From: Spirochaetota bacterium
Lineage (GTDB): Bacteria; Spirochaetota; Brachyspiria; Brachyspirales; JACRPF01
Direction: 5' to 3'
DNA length: 64,000 bases
Assembly: GCA_016214035.1 (NCBI GenBank)
Contig: JACRPF010000014.1
Span: 186,001-250,000, forward strand
The notes beneath the pieces were generated by a model that searched no databases, was not told the origin of the DNA, and saw nothing but the letters and a program-made list of their open reading frames with translations. The translations under genes were made by a program, and so were the position numbers. Positions 26,913 through 35,598 of this stretch are shown piece by piece (the first letter of the stretch is position 1; every line of letters starts with the position of its first letter).

Positions 26913-27422
26913 TTACTTATGCGGACCGGACGAGGGGCGTCCCCCCGGACGCGGACCGCGGCGTCCGATGAATTTATTGCTGAATATTCCGCGCTGCTTT
27001 TCATCAAGTACCGACAGTATCGCATTATCGGTATTGCTGAATGTCGATTCCATATTTTTGAAAAAGGTATCGCGTATGGCCTCCATTTCTGATCTGTTTG
27101 CCTTGAATAGTGCGTCTATGGATTCCTGCTGCGATTTGCTGAGCGACATCGCGTCGGTAAAATCCTTCATCATCCGGTCGCGATGCTCTTTCTCGCGTGC
27201 AGCGCGTTCTGTTGTATTCGTCATAGAACCCGGCGGCGGCATCATCGGACCCGGGTGCAGCCGTCCGTCGGCGTGCCTTCCGAACCGCTCAAAACCGCCT
27301 TTTGCGATGAACGCGTGTATGTTTTTAGAGATATAGAATCGATCGGCAATCGCGCCGATACCTGCACCCAGTATCAGCGTTCCGACAATGACCGCAGCGG
27401 CAATTGGTTTTGTGATATTCAT
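26913..27422 (-). CDS. Spy/CpxP-like periplasmic protein
   Basis: A 169-aa exported protein. ATG 27422 follows AAGGAG; the longer frame is rejected. An N-terminal hydrophobic helix anchors or exports it. A Gly/Pro/His-rich stretch precedes the helical LTXXQ-like domain (MSLSKSQQESIDALFKANRS and LSVLDEKQRGIF). The C-terminus is rich in Arg, Pro and Gly. CpxP/Spy-type proteins buffer misfolded proteins or metals in the periplasm. It is the last gene after the ECF sigma factor and anti-sigma genes, so it is probably a regulated stress protein or part of the sensing loop. Confidence 0.72.
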   Translation of the reverse strand: MNITKPIAAAVIVGTLILGAGIGAIADRFYISKNIHAFIAKGGFERFGRHADGRLHPGPMMPPPGSMTNTTERAAREKEHRDRMMKDFTDAMSLSKSQQESIDALFKANRSEMEAIRDTFFKNMESTFSNTDNAILSVLDEKQRGIFSNKFIGRRGPRPGGRPSSGPHK

Positions 27423-27438
27423 GCAAAGCTCCTTGATA

Positions 27439-27855
27439 TTATTTATACGCGGCCGTATACGTGCTTCCGGCAATGGAAATCAGTTCATGCTCGGTCAATG
27501 ATGAGGTAAGGTACCGCTCGGTAGGCGACATCGACGGCAGTTTCAGCGTAGCGGCGATGATGACGCCTGCGGCCAGTGCGGCGGCAAGCGATGCCACAGC
27601 GGCAATCCGCATGACCATCGGGTGATGATTCGCCCGTGCATGATCGATGCGCCGCATGAGCCTTTCGTAAAAGTCCGCGCTTGCCGGCATCGGCGGTTCA
27701 GCCTTGATTCTGAAACGCAGTACCCGCAATTCACCATACGCACGGGCGCAGGATACGCATCCGGCTAAATGTACATTAATTGAGGCGGTTACGTCAACTG
27801 AAAGCTCCCCGTCACAATATGCGCTCAGCAACTTTTCTGCTTGGTTACAGGTCAT
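27439..27855 (-). CDS. membrane anti-sigma factor with zinc-binding motif
   Basis: The product is 138 aa. The N-terminus (CNQAEKLLSAYCDGELS, then HLAGCVSCARAYGEL) carries the H-x3-C-x2-C motif of ZAS-type anti-sigma domains. A membrane helix at about 83-105 is followed by a short outer domain. Its start overlaps the sigma factor stop by four bases, the usual arrangement for a cognate pair that must be made in balance. Confidence 0.9.
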   Translation of the reverse strand: MTCNQAEKLLSAYCDGELSVDVTASINVHLAGCVSCARAYGELRVLRFRIKAEPPMPASADFYERLMRRIDHARANHHPMVMRIAAVASLAAALAAGVIIAATLKLPSMSPTERYLTSSLTEHELISIAGSTYTAAYK

Positions 27856-28433
27856 AACGTCACCTCTTGTTCGGACAATAATCTACGGAGCATATCACGC
27901 GCGCGGCTCAGCCGTGATGAAACTGAACCGATGCTGCAGGCGAGAATTTCGGCAATTTCGCGATAGTCTTTATGTTCATATTCCCGAAGCACCACGATAC
28001 TTCGATAATCCGTCGGCAGTTTTGCTATTGCCGTATGGATTCGATGTTCGGTTTCCACTGCATCTATCGCCTTGTCATGTGATGCTATCTCAACGTCATC
28101 TGAATTCACATGTTGCATACGACGGCTGCGTGAACGTAATGCGTTCAGGCAGGTATTGATTGCAATCCGGTATATCCACGTGGAAAGTTTTGCCTTTTTC
28201 TTGAAGCCGCCGATATGCCGGTATATTTTCAGAAACACTTCCTGAGCGGCATCATCGGCGTCGGTGCGGTTTCCCATATATGAATAACACAGGTTAAAAA
28301 CGGACTGCGTATACCGTTTGACCAGCAGCGTAAAACCGTGTTCCGCATCGCAATCGATCTGAGCAAGCAGAACAGCATCGTCATATACGCCGACGGCAGA
28401 ATCTGCTGATCCCGTTTTGTTCGATAGTGCCAT
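27852..28433 (-). CDS. ECF-type RNA polymerase sigma factor
   Basis: A 193-aa sigma-70 factor with region 2 (YSYMGNRTDADDAAQEVFLKI and TWIYRIAINTCLNALR) and region 4 (LPTDYRSIVVLREYEHKDY and the helix-turn-helix ending in SRLSRARDMLRRLL). It directs RNA polymerase to stress promoters when the anti-sigma releases it. ATG 28433 has TATACT six bases upstream, the leaderless pattern seen elsewhere in this window. An alternative start at 28559 would add 42 residues atypical of the family. Confidence 0.92.
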   Translation of the reverse strand: MALSNKTGSADSAVGVYDDAVLLAQIDCDAEHGFTLLVKRYTQSVFNLCYSYMGNRTDADDAAQEVFLKIYRHIGGFKKKAKLSTWIYRIAINTCLNALRSRSRRMQHVNSDDVEIASHDKAIDAVETEHRIHTAIAKLPTDYRSIVVLREYEHKDYREIAEILACSIGSVSSRLSRARDMLRRLLSEQEVTL

Positions 28434-28439
28434 ATGCCG

Positions 28440-28468
28440 AGTATATTCCTTTTCAACGCTTTTTGCAC
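28440..28468 (-). promoter_or_regulatory. possible leaderless promoter of the sigma factor gene
   Basis: Minus strand: weak -35 GTGCAA (28468-28463), 17 bases, TATACT (28445-28440), then six bases to ATG 28433. Confidence 0.45.
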
Positions 28469-28564
28469 ATCCTGTCCCGTTGCCGTTCTCCGGTTGGCTG
28501 CGGAAAACGTCAACAGGTTTTGGAAGTGTCATGACGATCTGCCTGATTGTTCGTAACATGCATA

Positions 28565-28592
28565 TTAGACACGGCTCTGCGACTTTTGTTCC
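28565..28592 (-). promoter_or_regulatory. possible ECF-type autoregulatory promoter
   Basis: Minus strand: GGAAC (28592-28588), 16 bases, TGTCTAA (28571-28565). This resembles the GGAAC...GTC pattern of ECF-dependent promoters and lies upstream of the ECF gene, as expected for autoregulation. Confidence 0.5.
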
Positions 28593-28647
28593 AAAATTAT
28601 GCGATGCGATACCATCTTGGCCCAGTTCCGGGATATATGCATATTTG

Positions 28648-28675
28648 TTGAATTATTTCGAATATCGTATATAGT
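28648..28675 (+). promoter_or_regulatory. promoter of the exported-protein gene, near-leaderless
   Basis: TTGAAT (28648-28653), 16 bases, TATAGT (28670-28675), then eight bases to ATG 28684. Confidence 0.6.
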
Positions 28676-28683
28676 ACCTTATT

Positions 28684-29244
28684 ATGAAAACTTTCTTCCG
28701 GTTGTCCCGCAGCGTATTGGCATTCATCGCCTGTATCGGTGTATTGAGCGCCGGTGAAACCAATGGGTTTTTCTTTGAACTCGGCCAGTCGAGCGCGATT
28801 GTAAGCAATGTACTCGCGTCGCGGGGTATTATGCCGAAATCGTCGTTAAAAACGCCGTCAAGCACCATGCTGAATTATGAAAATATTCCTGTAACCGATG
28901 GCCTGCTCAAACTGTTCTTCACATTCAAGAAAGATCAGCTTACCCGATATACGCTGACATACACCTATTCAAACCAGCCGGGCGCTTACTATCTGAAACA
29001 ATTCGAGGCGCAGAACTCCGGCATGCTTTCCATGGGGTATGCCAAGAAAAGCGAGATAGACTATGCGGATGCATCTGCAGATACCAATACGCTCAATCGG
29101 CAGATAATATTTTTCCGCGGCAGTGAAATCGGCATTTCAATCGTTGAGTATGCCGATCAGCGGAAAAACCTCTATCTGGTTGTAGAGTCAAAGCTCAAAT
29201 CTGTATCGCCGGAAAAGCCGAATCCGCCGCGGGCCGACAAATAG
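28684..29244 (+). CDS. uncharacterised exported protein
   Basis: A 186-aa protein with a signal peptide (LSRSVLAFIACIGVLSAGE). The mature part is beta-rich with many aromatic and polar residues (LTRYTLTYTYSNQPGAYYL). I see no family I can name. It may be a periplasmic or outer-membrane-associated protein. The xseA ATG lies three bases after its stop, so the two genes form an operon. Confidence 0.75.
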   Translation: MKTFFRLSRSVLAFIACIGVLSAGETNGFFFELGQSSAIVSNVLASRGIMPKSSLKTPSSTMLNYENIPVTDGLLKLFFTFKKDQLTRYTLTYTYSNQPGAYYLKQFEAQNSGMLSMGYAKKSEIDYADASADTNTLNRQIIFFRGSEIGISIVEYADQRKNLYLVVESKLKSVSPEKPNPPRADK

Positions 29245-29247
29245 CCG

Positions 29248-30459
29248 ATGGCTCAATCTTCCTCGGGTGATAAAGAGTATATTTTTACCGTTGCCGCGCT
29301 GGTCCGTGAAGTAAAAGAAACACTCGAGGGCCGGTATAATTCCATCGCCGTTGTCGGTGAAATATCCCGCATCGTCATCGGACAGAGCGGGCACGCGTAC
29401 TTTGATCTGAAAGACGAACACGCGGTTGTATCCTGCGTGATGTTCGCATCCTCCTTGCGGCGGCTGCAGTTCAGGCCGGAAGAGGGTATACGTGTTGTGG
29501 TATACGGCCGCGCGACGATGTATGACAAACGCGGACAGTTTCAGCTGAATCTCACCGACATGCGTCCCGAAGGCGCCGGTGCGCTTGCAATAGCATTTGA
29601 ACAGCTCAAGAAAAAGCTTATGGGTATGGGATATTTTGACGCCGCCCGAAAGCGGGTACTGCCGAAATATCCTCGTGCCGTCGGTATCGTAACCTCTCCT
29701 GATGCAGCTGCACTTCATGATATGCTCAAAGTGAGCAGGCGGCGCGCGCCATCCATAGATATCATTATCTATCCAACATTGGTTCAGGGACGTACCGCGG
29801 CTGATAACATCGCCGGCATGCTGAAACTCGCCAACGAACGGCGTGAAGTTGATGTCATCATAACCGGCAGGGGAGGCGGCTCAATCGAGGACCTCTGGGC
29901 GTTCAATGAAGAGGTTGTCGCCGAGGCGATATTCATGAGCGATATTCCTGTTGTTTCTGCGGTGGGGCATGAAACCGATGTCACTATCGCCGATTTTGTG
30001 GCTGATGTCCGGGCTGCAACGCCGTCGCAGGCCGCCGAACTCGTCTTTCCCGACCTCGCATCAGCAGCGCAGCTTGTGCTCTCCGCGCATAAACGAATGC
30101 TTATCTCAATCGAGAACAGGATAGGCATGCTCAGGGAGCGTTTTCTGCGTGCAGATAAACAGCAGCTCAAAAAAATATTCAAACGCCGTATTGATGAGGC
30201 TCATGTCGAGCTTGATCACCTTTCAACCGCGCTTTCGCGTGGCATGGAGCGGGCTATAGTGCGTGCGCGGGAACACCGATCTATGCTTGTCGGCAAGCTT
30301 GAGCTTCTCAATCCGCTCGGTGTATTGAAACGCGGCTATGCAATCGCTTCTCAGAACGGCACCATACTAAAAAGCGTTGCCGATGTCGATCGAAACACCA
30401 GCGTCGATATCCGTCTCCATGACGGAACGATACGGACAACACCATCAGAGAAAGCATAA
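29248..30459 (+). CDS. xseA: exodeoxyribonuclease VII large subunit
   Basis: A 403-aa nuclease subunit that degrades single-stranded DNA. An N-terminal OB fold (VVGEISRIVIGQSGHAYFDL, SCVMFAS) is followed by the catalytic domain with VGIVTSPDAAALHD, IITGRGGGSIEDLWAFNEE, SAVGHETDVTIADFVAD and RAATPSQAAEL. A helical coiled region and the C-terminal LNPLGVLKRGYAIA follow. The small subunit gene xseB is not adjacent. It lacks its own ribosome site and is probably coupled to the upstream gene. Confidence 0.96.
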   Translation: MAQSSSGDKEYIFTVAALVREVKETLEGRYNSIAVVGEISRIVIGQSGHAYFDLKDEHAVVSCVMFASSLRRLQFRPEEGIRVVVYGRATMYDKRGQFQLNLTDMRPEGAGALAIAFEQLKKKLMGMGYFDAARKRVLPKYPRAVGIVTSPDAAALHDMLKVSRRRAPSIDIIIYPTLVQGRTAADNIAGMLKLANERREVDVIITGRGGGSIEDLWAFNEEVVAEAIFMSDIPVVSAVGHETDVTIADFVADVRAATPSQAAELVFPDLASAAQLVLSAHKRMLISIENRIGMLRERFLRADKQQLKKIFKRRIDEAHVELDHLSTALSRGMERAIVRAREHRSMLVGKLELLNPLGVLKRGYAIASQNGTILKSVADVDRNTSVDIRLHDGTIRTTPSEKA

Positions 30460-30462
30460 ACC

Positions 30463-30491
30463 TTGCGCCGGGTATAAAAGTATGATAATAT
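30463..30491 (+). promoter_or_regulatory. promoter of the LamG gene
   Basis: TTGCGC (30463-30468), 17 bases, TAATAT (30486-30491), starting four bases after the xseA stop. ATG 30518 follows AAGGAG. Confidence 0.55.
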
Positions 30492-30517
30492 CTTATCATA
30501 CAATGCAAGGAGTCACT

Positions 30518-31210
30518 ATGAAACACATCATCTTTCTTTCCCTTTTCGCCAGCATCGCAATCCAGGCATTCTCGCAGGCCGCAAACCCTGTTGCGGTATT
30601 CAAATTCGACGAAGGCACAGGAACAGCTGTTAAAGACACCGCAGGTGTTTTTAAGGGTGAAATAAAGAATGCGCAATGGGCCGACGGAAAAAGCGGAAAA
30701 GCGCTTGCATTTTCAGGTTCGAATTCATATGCGGCCATAAAATTCACGAATCTTGACGGCGGTTTCACATTCATCGCATGGACAAAACCGAATGCGATAC
30801 CGGCTGATCTTCCGTTTGGCGAAACATCGATTGTCGCGCGCCCCGGATTTCACAGCTCAATCGCATATACAACGGCGAAGAAATTCTTCTTCAATTACTG
30901 GACAACGAATAACCGCAATGTCGTCGCAATGTCATCGGATGAAAGCCCTTCCGACGCATGGTATCATGTCGCCGGCGTTTATGACAAAACAGCCGGAAAA
31001 ACGTTCATCTACGTGAACGGCGAATTGAAAGGCACTGCCGTTTCACCTGAAGGCACAGAAATCCGGAAATATGATGCGGTGCTTTATATCGGCTGCGGCA
31101 CGACAGGCGGAAAATATGCCGGATGGTATACCGGTGCTGTCGATGACGTGAAGGTTTTCAGCCGCGCGCTTACCGCGGATGAAGTCCGTTCGGAATTTGC
31201 GGCACAGTAA
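30518..31210 (+). CDS. secreted single LamG/concanavalin-like domain protein
   Basis: A 230-aa exported protein: signal peptide MKHIIFLSLFASIAIQAFSQ, then essentially one LamG (laminin G-like jelly roll) domain. Marks are VAVFKFDEGTGTAVKDTAG, GKALAFSGSNSYAAI, WYHVAGVYD, IYVNGEL and the closing GAVDDVKVFSRALTADEV. Such domains bind glycans or mediate surface contacts. It carries no catalytic domain, so it may be a lectin or a surface protein. ATG 30518 follows AAGGAG. Confidence 0.88.
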   Translation: MKHIIFLSLFASIAIQAFSQAANPVAVFKFDEGTGTAVKDTAGVFKGEIKNAQWADGKSGKALAFSGSNSYAAIKFTNLDGGFTFIAWTKPNAIPADLPFGETSIVARPGFHSSIAYTTAKKFFFNYWTTNNRNVVAMSSDESPSDAWYHVAGVYDKTAGKTFIYVNGELKGTAVSPEGTEIRKYDAVLYIGCGTTGGKYAGWYTGAVDDVKVFSRALTADEVRSEFAAQ

Positions 31211-31226
31211 CGATTCCGGATACGGT

Positions 31227-32243
31227 TCAGATAAGCGAACGAATCACCGGCTCGATGATGTCCGCCATCCGCATGAATCCAAGATCGCTTGGATGCGATG
31301 TGTCTAGCGATGCCTCGCAGTCGGTCCCGAACAATGCGCGGCCTTCGATGTAATGCATGTATCCGCCATCGGCGCGGACATTATCATAGATACGTCTGAA
31401 CTCACGCCATTTTGCTTCCTGTGATATTATCGTCGCCGGACGCAGCCACCAGTTGGTGAGCGGCCTGTCCTCGATGTACACGGCAGGTATGTGCGGCCGT
31501 AGTTTGTGCAATGTCCGCATAAAAACATCCGCACGTTCCTGTACCAGCGCCATATCCATATTCGGCAGCGCATCGATGACATACACGGATGCGTCTATTT
31601 CTGCGATGAGTTCGGCGAGTGCGCGCTCCATTTTGGCATTGCCTGAAAATCCGAGGTTGATTACCGGCGTATGTAATCGCCGGCCGATTATCGACGGATG
31701 TATCATCCCCGAATGGGAGGCATACGCGCCATGAACGATGGATGTGCCGTAAAAGACCACAGGTTTCGATTTCCGCGGCGGAACCGGTGTGAATCGGGAG
31801 CCTTTGGGAATGCCGATCGCGGCACTTTCAAGCGGATTTCGTATCGGAAGATAGATGCAGTAACGGCGGTTGTTGCCCGCCATACCGCTGATAAGGCATT
31901 GCTCCGGTCGCTGGTCCTTAACCAGATGGCCCGCCCCAGCCCAGCGCAAACTGCCGTTGTCGTCCGCGTAAAGGTCGAGGCCGCTGAAACCGGCCGCAGG
32001 GAAATTCATCTCGTTAATCTGCGGAGAGCCGAGTACCCATTTCGCATGTATCTCGCTCGCATCCGTTTCAAACCACGCACACATGCCTGTGGCCGTACGG
32101 CTCAGATCCCATACTACTTTCGGGACCATCGACTCCGCTTTCGGGGGAAGTCTGTCATAATAACGCAGCGTATCGTCATAGCCTTTTCCTTCAACGCCCC
32201 AATCACGGATATCATACCAGTCAAGTACAGTAGGTTCAGCCAT
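31227..32243 (-). CDS. SGNH/GDSL-type esterase with N-terminal beta domain
   Basis: A 338-aa protein without a signal peptide. The N-terminal beta domain (about 1-165) resembles the SGNH_hydro_N region. The esterase part carries FYGTSIVHGAYAS (nucleophile Ser), NLGFSGNAKM (Gly/Asn of blocks II-III) and DTSHPSDLG (catalytic Asp and His). These enzymes often deacetylate sugars. Of two adjacent ATGs, 32243 is better spaced from AGGAG. It converges on the LamG gene. Confidence 0.83.
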   Translation of the reverse strand: MAEPTVLDWYDIRDWGVEGKGYDDTLRYYDRLPPKAESMVPKVVWDLSRTATGMCAWFETDASEIHAKWVLGSPQINEMNFPAAGFSGLDLYADDNGSLRWAGAGHLVKDQRPEQCLISGMAGNNRRYCIYLPIRNPLESAAIGIPKGSRFTPVPPRKSKPVVFYGTSIVHGAYASHSGMIHPSIIGRRLHTPVINLGFSGNAKMERALAELIAEIDASVYVIDALPNMDMALVQERADVFMRTLHKLRPHIPAVYIEDRPLTNWWLRPATIISQEAKWREFRRIYDNVRADGGYMHYIEGRALFGTDCEASLDTSHPSDLGFMRMADIIEPVIRSLI

Positions 32244-32263
32244 CATATGCTCCTGCGGTTATG

Positions 32264-32629
32264 TTATGAATTCGTGATCTTTTTGATTACAGCGTCAATC
32301 TCCCGGCCGCTGACCGGCTTTATGAAAAACGCCGAGGCGCCCTGCACCATAGCCTGGGTGATGACTGCATCATCGCCGTCGCCGGTGATGAAGAGGACAA
32401 TGATGCCCGGATGTTCCTTCTTTACCAAACGCAGCAAATCGATACCGTTCATGCCGGGCATTTTGAAATCGACGAGCATGAAATCCACATGTTCTTTTGC
32501 AAGAATGGAAAGCGCTTTTTCGTGTCCCTCAGCGGCGAATGTTGCATAGCCAAGATACGCCAGAAATTCGGCAAGTTCACTGCGTATCATCTCTTCATCA
32601 TCAACGATGAGTATTGTTTTTTTATCCAT
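32264..32629 (-). CDS. single-domain response regulator (CheY-like receiver)
   Basis: A 121-aa stand-alone receiver domain: acidic pocket in TILIVDDEEM, phosphoacceptor Asp in MLVDFKMPGMNG, Thr in LFITGDGDD and the switch Lys in FFIKPVSG. It has no output domain. No histidine kinase is nearby, so it must be served by a kinase elsewhere. The esterase starts 21 bases downstream on the same strand. An upstream in-frame ATG at 32647 is possible but lies on the ribosome site. Confidence 0.93.
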   Translation of the reverse strand: MDKKTILIVDDEEMIRSELAEFLAYLGYATFAAEGHEKALSILAKEHVDFMLVDFKMPGMNGIDLLRLVKKEHPGIIVLFITGDGDDAVITQAMVQGASAFFIKPVSGREIDAVIKKITNS

Positions 32630-32697
32630 ATACTGACCATGCTCCAATGTAAAATATCAGCGATGCCTCTGAAGAAATCAAGCAGTACTGTAAAAAG

Positions 32698-32724
32698 ATT
32701 ATATGATGTTTGTTAATATGTCAA
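32698..32724 (-). promoter_or_regulatory. possible promoter of the receiver gene
   Basis: Minus strand: TTGACA (32724-32719), 15 bases, TATAAT (32703-32698). Both boxes are consensus but the spacer is short. Confidence 0.5.
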
Positions 32725-32826
32725 ATATAATTAATCTTCCCATACTATGCAGAACGTTCCGTTGTGCTGAGGATACACCGCGGCAAAACACAGTGTTTTA
32801 TGCGGATGTAAGCGTATTGCTTGATG

Positions 32827-32899
<73 letters not shown>

Positions 32900-32902
32900 G
32901 AT

Positions 32903-33862
32903 CTAAATTCGAGAGCGGATATTATCATGCTTGGCGGGAAATTGCAAATCCTGTGAACGTTTCTGCCCATCTGCCGTCTCCGTACGCACCGCATTTGCCT
33001 GGCGGAATTTCTTCGGCGGGCAGCCGGCGGCACGATGGAACGTGCGTTCAAAATTTGACAGGTCATGGAAACCGGATTCAAAACAGATATCGGTAACCGT
33101 GAGCGTGGAAAACGAGAGCAGTTTCTTCGCATAATCAATGCGCGTTTCGGTCAGATATTCAACGAATGTCTTCCCGGTAATCCGCTTGAAGAGTACGCAG
33201 AAATATTCCTTCGTCATCGTCCCGTGGCGTTTTATTATCTCTTCAAGCGTAATGCGTTCCCGAAAGTGCCGGTTCACATAGGCGATACTGTCGAAAACGA
33301 CACGCGATTTTTTCGACATGCGCTGCGACAATGCTGCGGCTGCGTCCTTATGCGCATCGTAAAAACGTACCAGTGTTATCAGAAGATCGGTGAGCTTTGC
33401 TTTCAGTGCAATTTCAAATCCGGCGGGCCGTTTTTCATACTCTTCGAGCATCTCATGAAGCAACCCGCGCACTTTGACGTCAGCCATGCCGTCAAGATGC
33501 AGTTTTGCATAGCCCTCGCGCTGGAATGGACGCATATGAATGAATTCGACAAAACGGTCAACCTTTTTCGCGAGCGCAAAATGCGATTCAAGGAATGACT
33601 GTGTAAAAATGCAGGTGATAATTTCTACAGCGTTCGACCCAATCTGCGAAAATGCATGTTCATGGTCGGGATTCATCACATAGAGGTCACCCTTATTCAG
33701 CACGGATACTTTTCCGTTCAGATGATGCTGACCCGTACCGCCGTTCACGTAGAAAAATTCAAGGAATTCATGACGATGCGGGGGGAAATCCGTATGCGAA
33801 TACTTTTTTATCATAAAGGGGAATTCCTGCTCCAGGAATTCCTCTTTTGTCAGTACTTTCAT
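32903..33862 (-). CDS. AraC-family transcriptional regulator with cupin sensor
   Basis: The product is 319 aa. A cupin domain at about 10-120 (HTDFPPHRHEFLEFFYVNGG, GDLYVMNPDHEHAF) is followed by a linker and a double helix-turn-helix domain with the AraC signature near DICFESGFHDLSNFERTFHRAAG and CPPKKFRQ. About 28 extra residues, polar and basic, follow the usual end of the fold and overlap the tRNA-Thr promoter. It is the last gene of the tlpA-csgG/barrel-lipoprotein operon; its start lies nine bases after the lipoprotein stop. Confidence 0.92.
   Translation of the reverse strand: MKVLTKEEFLEQEFPFMIKKYSHTDFPPHRHEFLEFFYVNGGTGQHHLNGKVSVLNKGDLYVMNPDHEHAFSQIGSNAVEIITCIFTQSFLESHFALAKKVDRFVEFIHMRPFQREGYAKLHLDGMADVKVRGLLHEMLEEYEKRPAGFEIALKAKLTDLLITLVRFYDAHKDAAAALSQRMSKKSRVVFDSIAYVNRHFRERITLEEIIKRHGTMTKEYFCVLFKRITGKTFVEYLTETRIDYAKKLLSFSTLTVTDICFESGFHDLSNFERTFHRAAGCPPKKFRQANAVRTETADGQKRSQDLQFPAKHDNIRSRI
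32919..32947 (-). promoter_or_regulatory. tRNA-Thr promoter inside the end of the araC gene
   Basis: Minus strand: TTGCAA (32947-32942), 17 bases, TAATAT (32924-32919), 20 bases before the mature tRNA. It is encoded within the last codons of the AraC gene. Confidence 0.55.
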
Positions 33863-33871
33863 CGCCGCGGA

Positions 33872-34012
33872 TCAGCGGTTGGTGAATATAAGCTGATTGG
33901 TCTGCGCGGTAAGCTCGAACGGCGAGTTGTATGCCGGATAATCCGGACTGCAGCTGAGCATAAGCATTCCGGCAAGCAATGCGGTTATTACGAATGATAC
34001 TGCTAGTTTCAT
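33872..34012 (-). CDS. 46-aa lipoprotein
   Basis: A short gene that is easy to miss. ATG 34012 follows AGGA by eight bases. The product has a Lys, a hydrophobic stretch (LAVSFVITALLAGMLMLS) and then Cys, a relaxed lipobox (LMLSC), leaving about 26 mature residues. It would be lipidated and anchored in a membrane. It lies between the CsgG/barrel gene (15 bases) and araC (nine bases), so it may be an accessory of the envelope protein. No family is known to me. Confidence 0.7.
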   Translation of the reverse strand: MKLAVSFVITALLAGMLMLSCSPDYPAYNSPFELTAQTNQLIFTNR

Positions 34013-34027
34013 GGTCATCATCCTCGC

Positions 34028-35572
34028 TTAATCGAATAGTACCGCGGCGCCGATACTGATGGTCACGCCGTCGGGATCGTAATATACGGTGCTGCCGTTT
34101 TTATCAAGGCCTTCGCCCATATTGAAGATCGGTATCGGGAGAATAGAGCCGTATTTCGCCTCGGCATATACAAGCAATTCCTTGTCGAGTGCATATCCGA
34201 GACCGGCACCCGCTTCCCATCCAAGCCCCATATACCAGTTGCCGAGATCATCGGCATACGGCTTGCTGAACAGTTTTACCGTTTCATGCATCGTATACAC
34301 TTTGACGCCGCCGAAGCCGTACAAATTGATACTCCAGAGGTTAATGTTCATCCGCATACCGCCCGCATAATTCCCCATGAATATCGTGCTTTTGGCGATA
34401 TTTGTCCCCATGACGCGGAATTCCGGATGACTTGCATAATCAATACGCTCGGTTGTTGTGAGATCGGAACGATCAACCGTATTGTTGAAAAGGAATGTCA
34501 TATCGAAATAATACGAAAAGAGCGTCGTGCCGAACCATGCAAAATTGAACTGAAAATTGGCGGGAAACAGCTTCCCGAAATAGTCCACATCACTTGGCAC
34601 AAAGATGCCGAGTCCGAAGCGGAAGCCGTTGTCTTCCATGTACGACCCTGAAGAGCGATATGACGATGAACCGCTGGACTGTCGTCTTCGTTCCTCGTCC
34701 TGACGTTTTCGCTCCTCGTCTTCGCGTTTGCGGTCCTGCTCTTTCCGTTTTTCCTCATCAACGCGCCGCATATCCTCTTCCATCTTTTTTTTCATATCGG
34801 CAATCTTTTTATCGATATTCTCGACGAGGAGGATGACATCGTTCTGCTGCACCTGGTCGGCACCGTCAACGATCTCGCATTTTGACGCCGTCTCTTCCGG
34901 CTGCAGCACCTTGAGTTTTCCAATGCGCGTTTTCTCGTTAAACGTGCGGCCGCCTGAGAGTTTGATGACTTTAATCCGGTATACCTCGAACTGGCTGTCA
35001 CGTTCGATTTTATTTTTCGAACCGAGATTGATATAAGCGGATTTACCGTCCTTATATTCAATAAGCCCCTGAACCCGTATCTTGGCGATCATTTCGATGA
35101 CGCTCAATTTTGCCGCGAGCATGAGCCCGTCCTCGGTAGCCTCCTGCTGCGCAGTATCAATGATAGTGCCGCGCTCGCCCTCGCGCATTGACAAAATGTT
35201 CAGCGATATGGTATAGCGGCTGCCGATGCGTGTCAGCGTTCCGTAGAACAGATAGGTGATCTGCAATGCGCCCGCCATTTCCTGAAGACACGACAGATTA
35301 TTACATCCCTCAGAGCCGTATTCCATTTTTTTCTGTGTGGCTTTTTCCATATTGGCAAGCTCGGATTCAATCGTCTCCCGATCTTTAACCTTGAACTTGC
35401 CGGCGGATATCAATACCGCCTGAATCGCTTCCGTCAAAGTGCCCGCCAACGCATCGCTTGCGCCGCCCTTAACGGTTAATTTCCGGACAGTAGTGGTGAG
35501 CTCTTCCGACTCCTGAGCAAACAGCGTAACGCTGAAAGCAGCCAGTAGGAGCAGTGCAAGTAGACGTTTCAT
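34028..35572 (-). CDS. CsgG-like protein fused to an outer-membrane beta-barrel-like domain
   Basis: The product is 514 aa. A signal peptide (1-20) is followed by a CsgG/TolB-like N-terminal domain (about 25-165) with a Cys pair (C90, C95) in GCNNLSCLQEM. About 165-250 is a small beta domain like the FlgT C-terminal domain. About 250-300 is a highly charged Glu/Lys/Arg segment, probably a helix or coiled coil, followed by a Ser-rich linker. About 315-514 has alternating aromatic beta strands ending in AAVLFD, consistent with an eight-strand-type barrel. The parts are familiar but the combination is unusual. It is likely an envelope or outer-membrane assembly factor. Confidence 0.68.
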   Translation of the reverse strand: MKRLLALLLLAAFSVTLFAQESEELTTTVRKLTVKGGASDALAGTLTEAIQAVLISAGKFKVKDRETIESELANMEKATQKKMEYGSEGCNNLSCLQEMAGALQITYLFYGTLTRIGSRYTISLNILSMREGERGTIIDTAQQEATEDGLMLAAKLSVIEMIAKIRVQGLIEYKDGKSAYINLGSKNKIERDSQFEVYRIKVIKLSGGRTFNEKTRIGKLKVLQPEETASKCEIVDGADQVQQNDVILLVENIDKKIADMKKKMEEDMRRVDEEKRKEQDRKREDEERKRQDEERRRQSSGSSSYRSSGSYMEDNGFRFGLGIFVPSDVDYFGKLFPANFQFNFAWFGTTLFSYYFDMTFLFNNTVDRSDLTTTERIDYASHPEFRVMGTNIAKSTIFMGNYAGGMRMNINLWSINLYGFGGVKVYTMHETVKLFSKPYADDLGNWYMGLGWEAGAGLGYALDKELLVYAEAKYGSILPIPIFNMGEGLDKNGSTVYYDPDGVTISIGAAVLFD

Positions 35573-35598
35573 AATATCACATCCTCCACGAACAGGAA

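Noticed and set aside
30460-30517. xseB small subunit gene after xseA
   Set aside because: Only 58 bases lie between xseA and the LamG start, and they hold a promoter and ribosome site.
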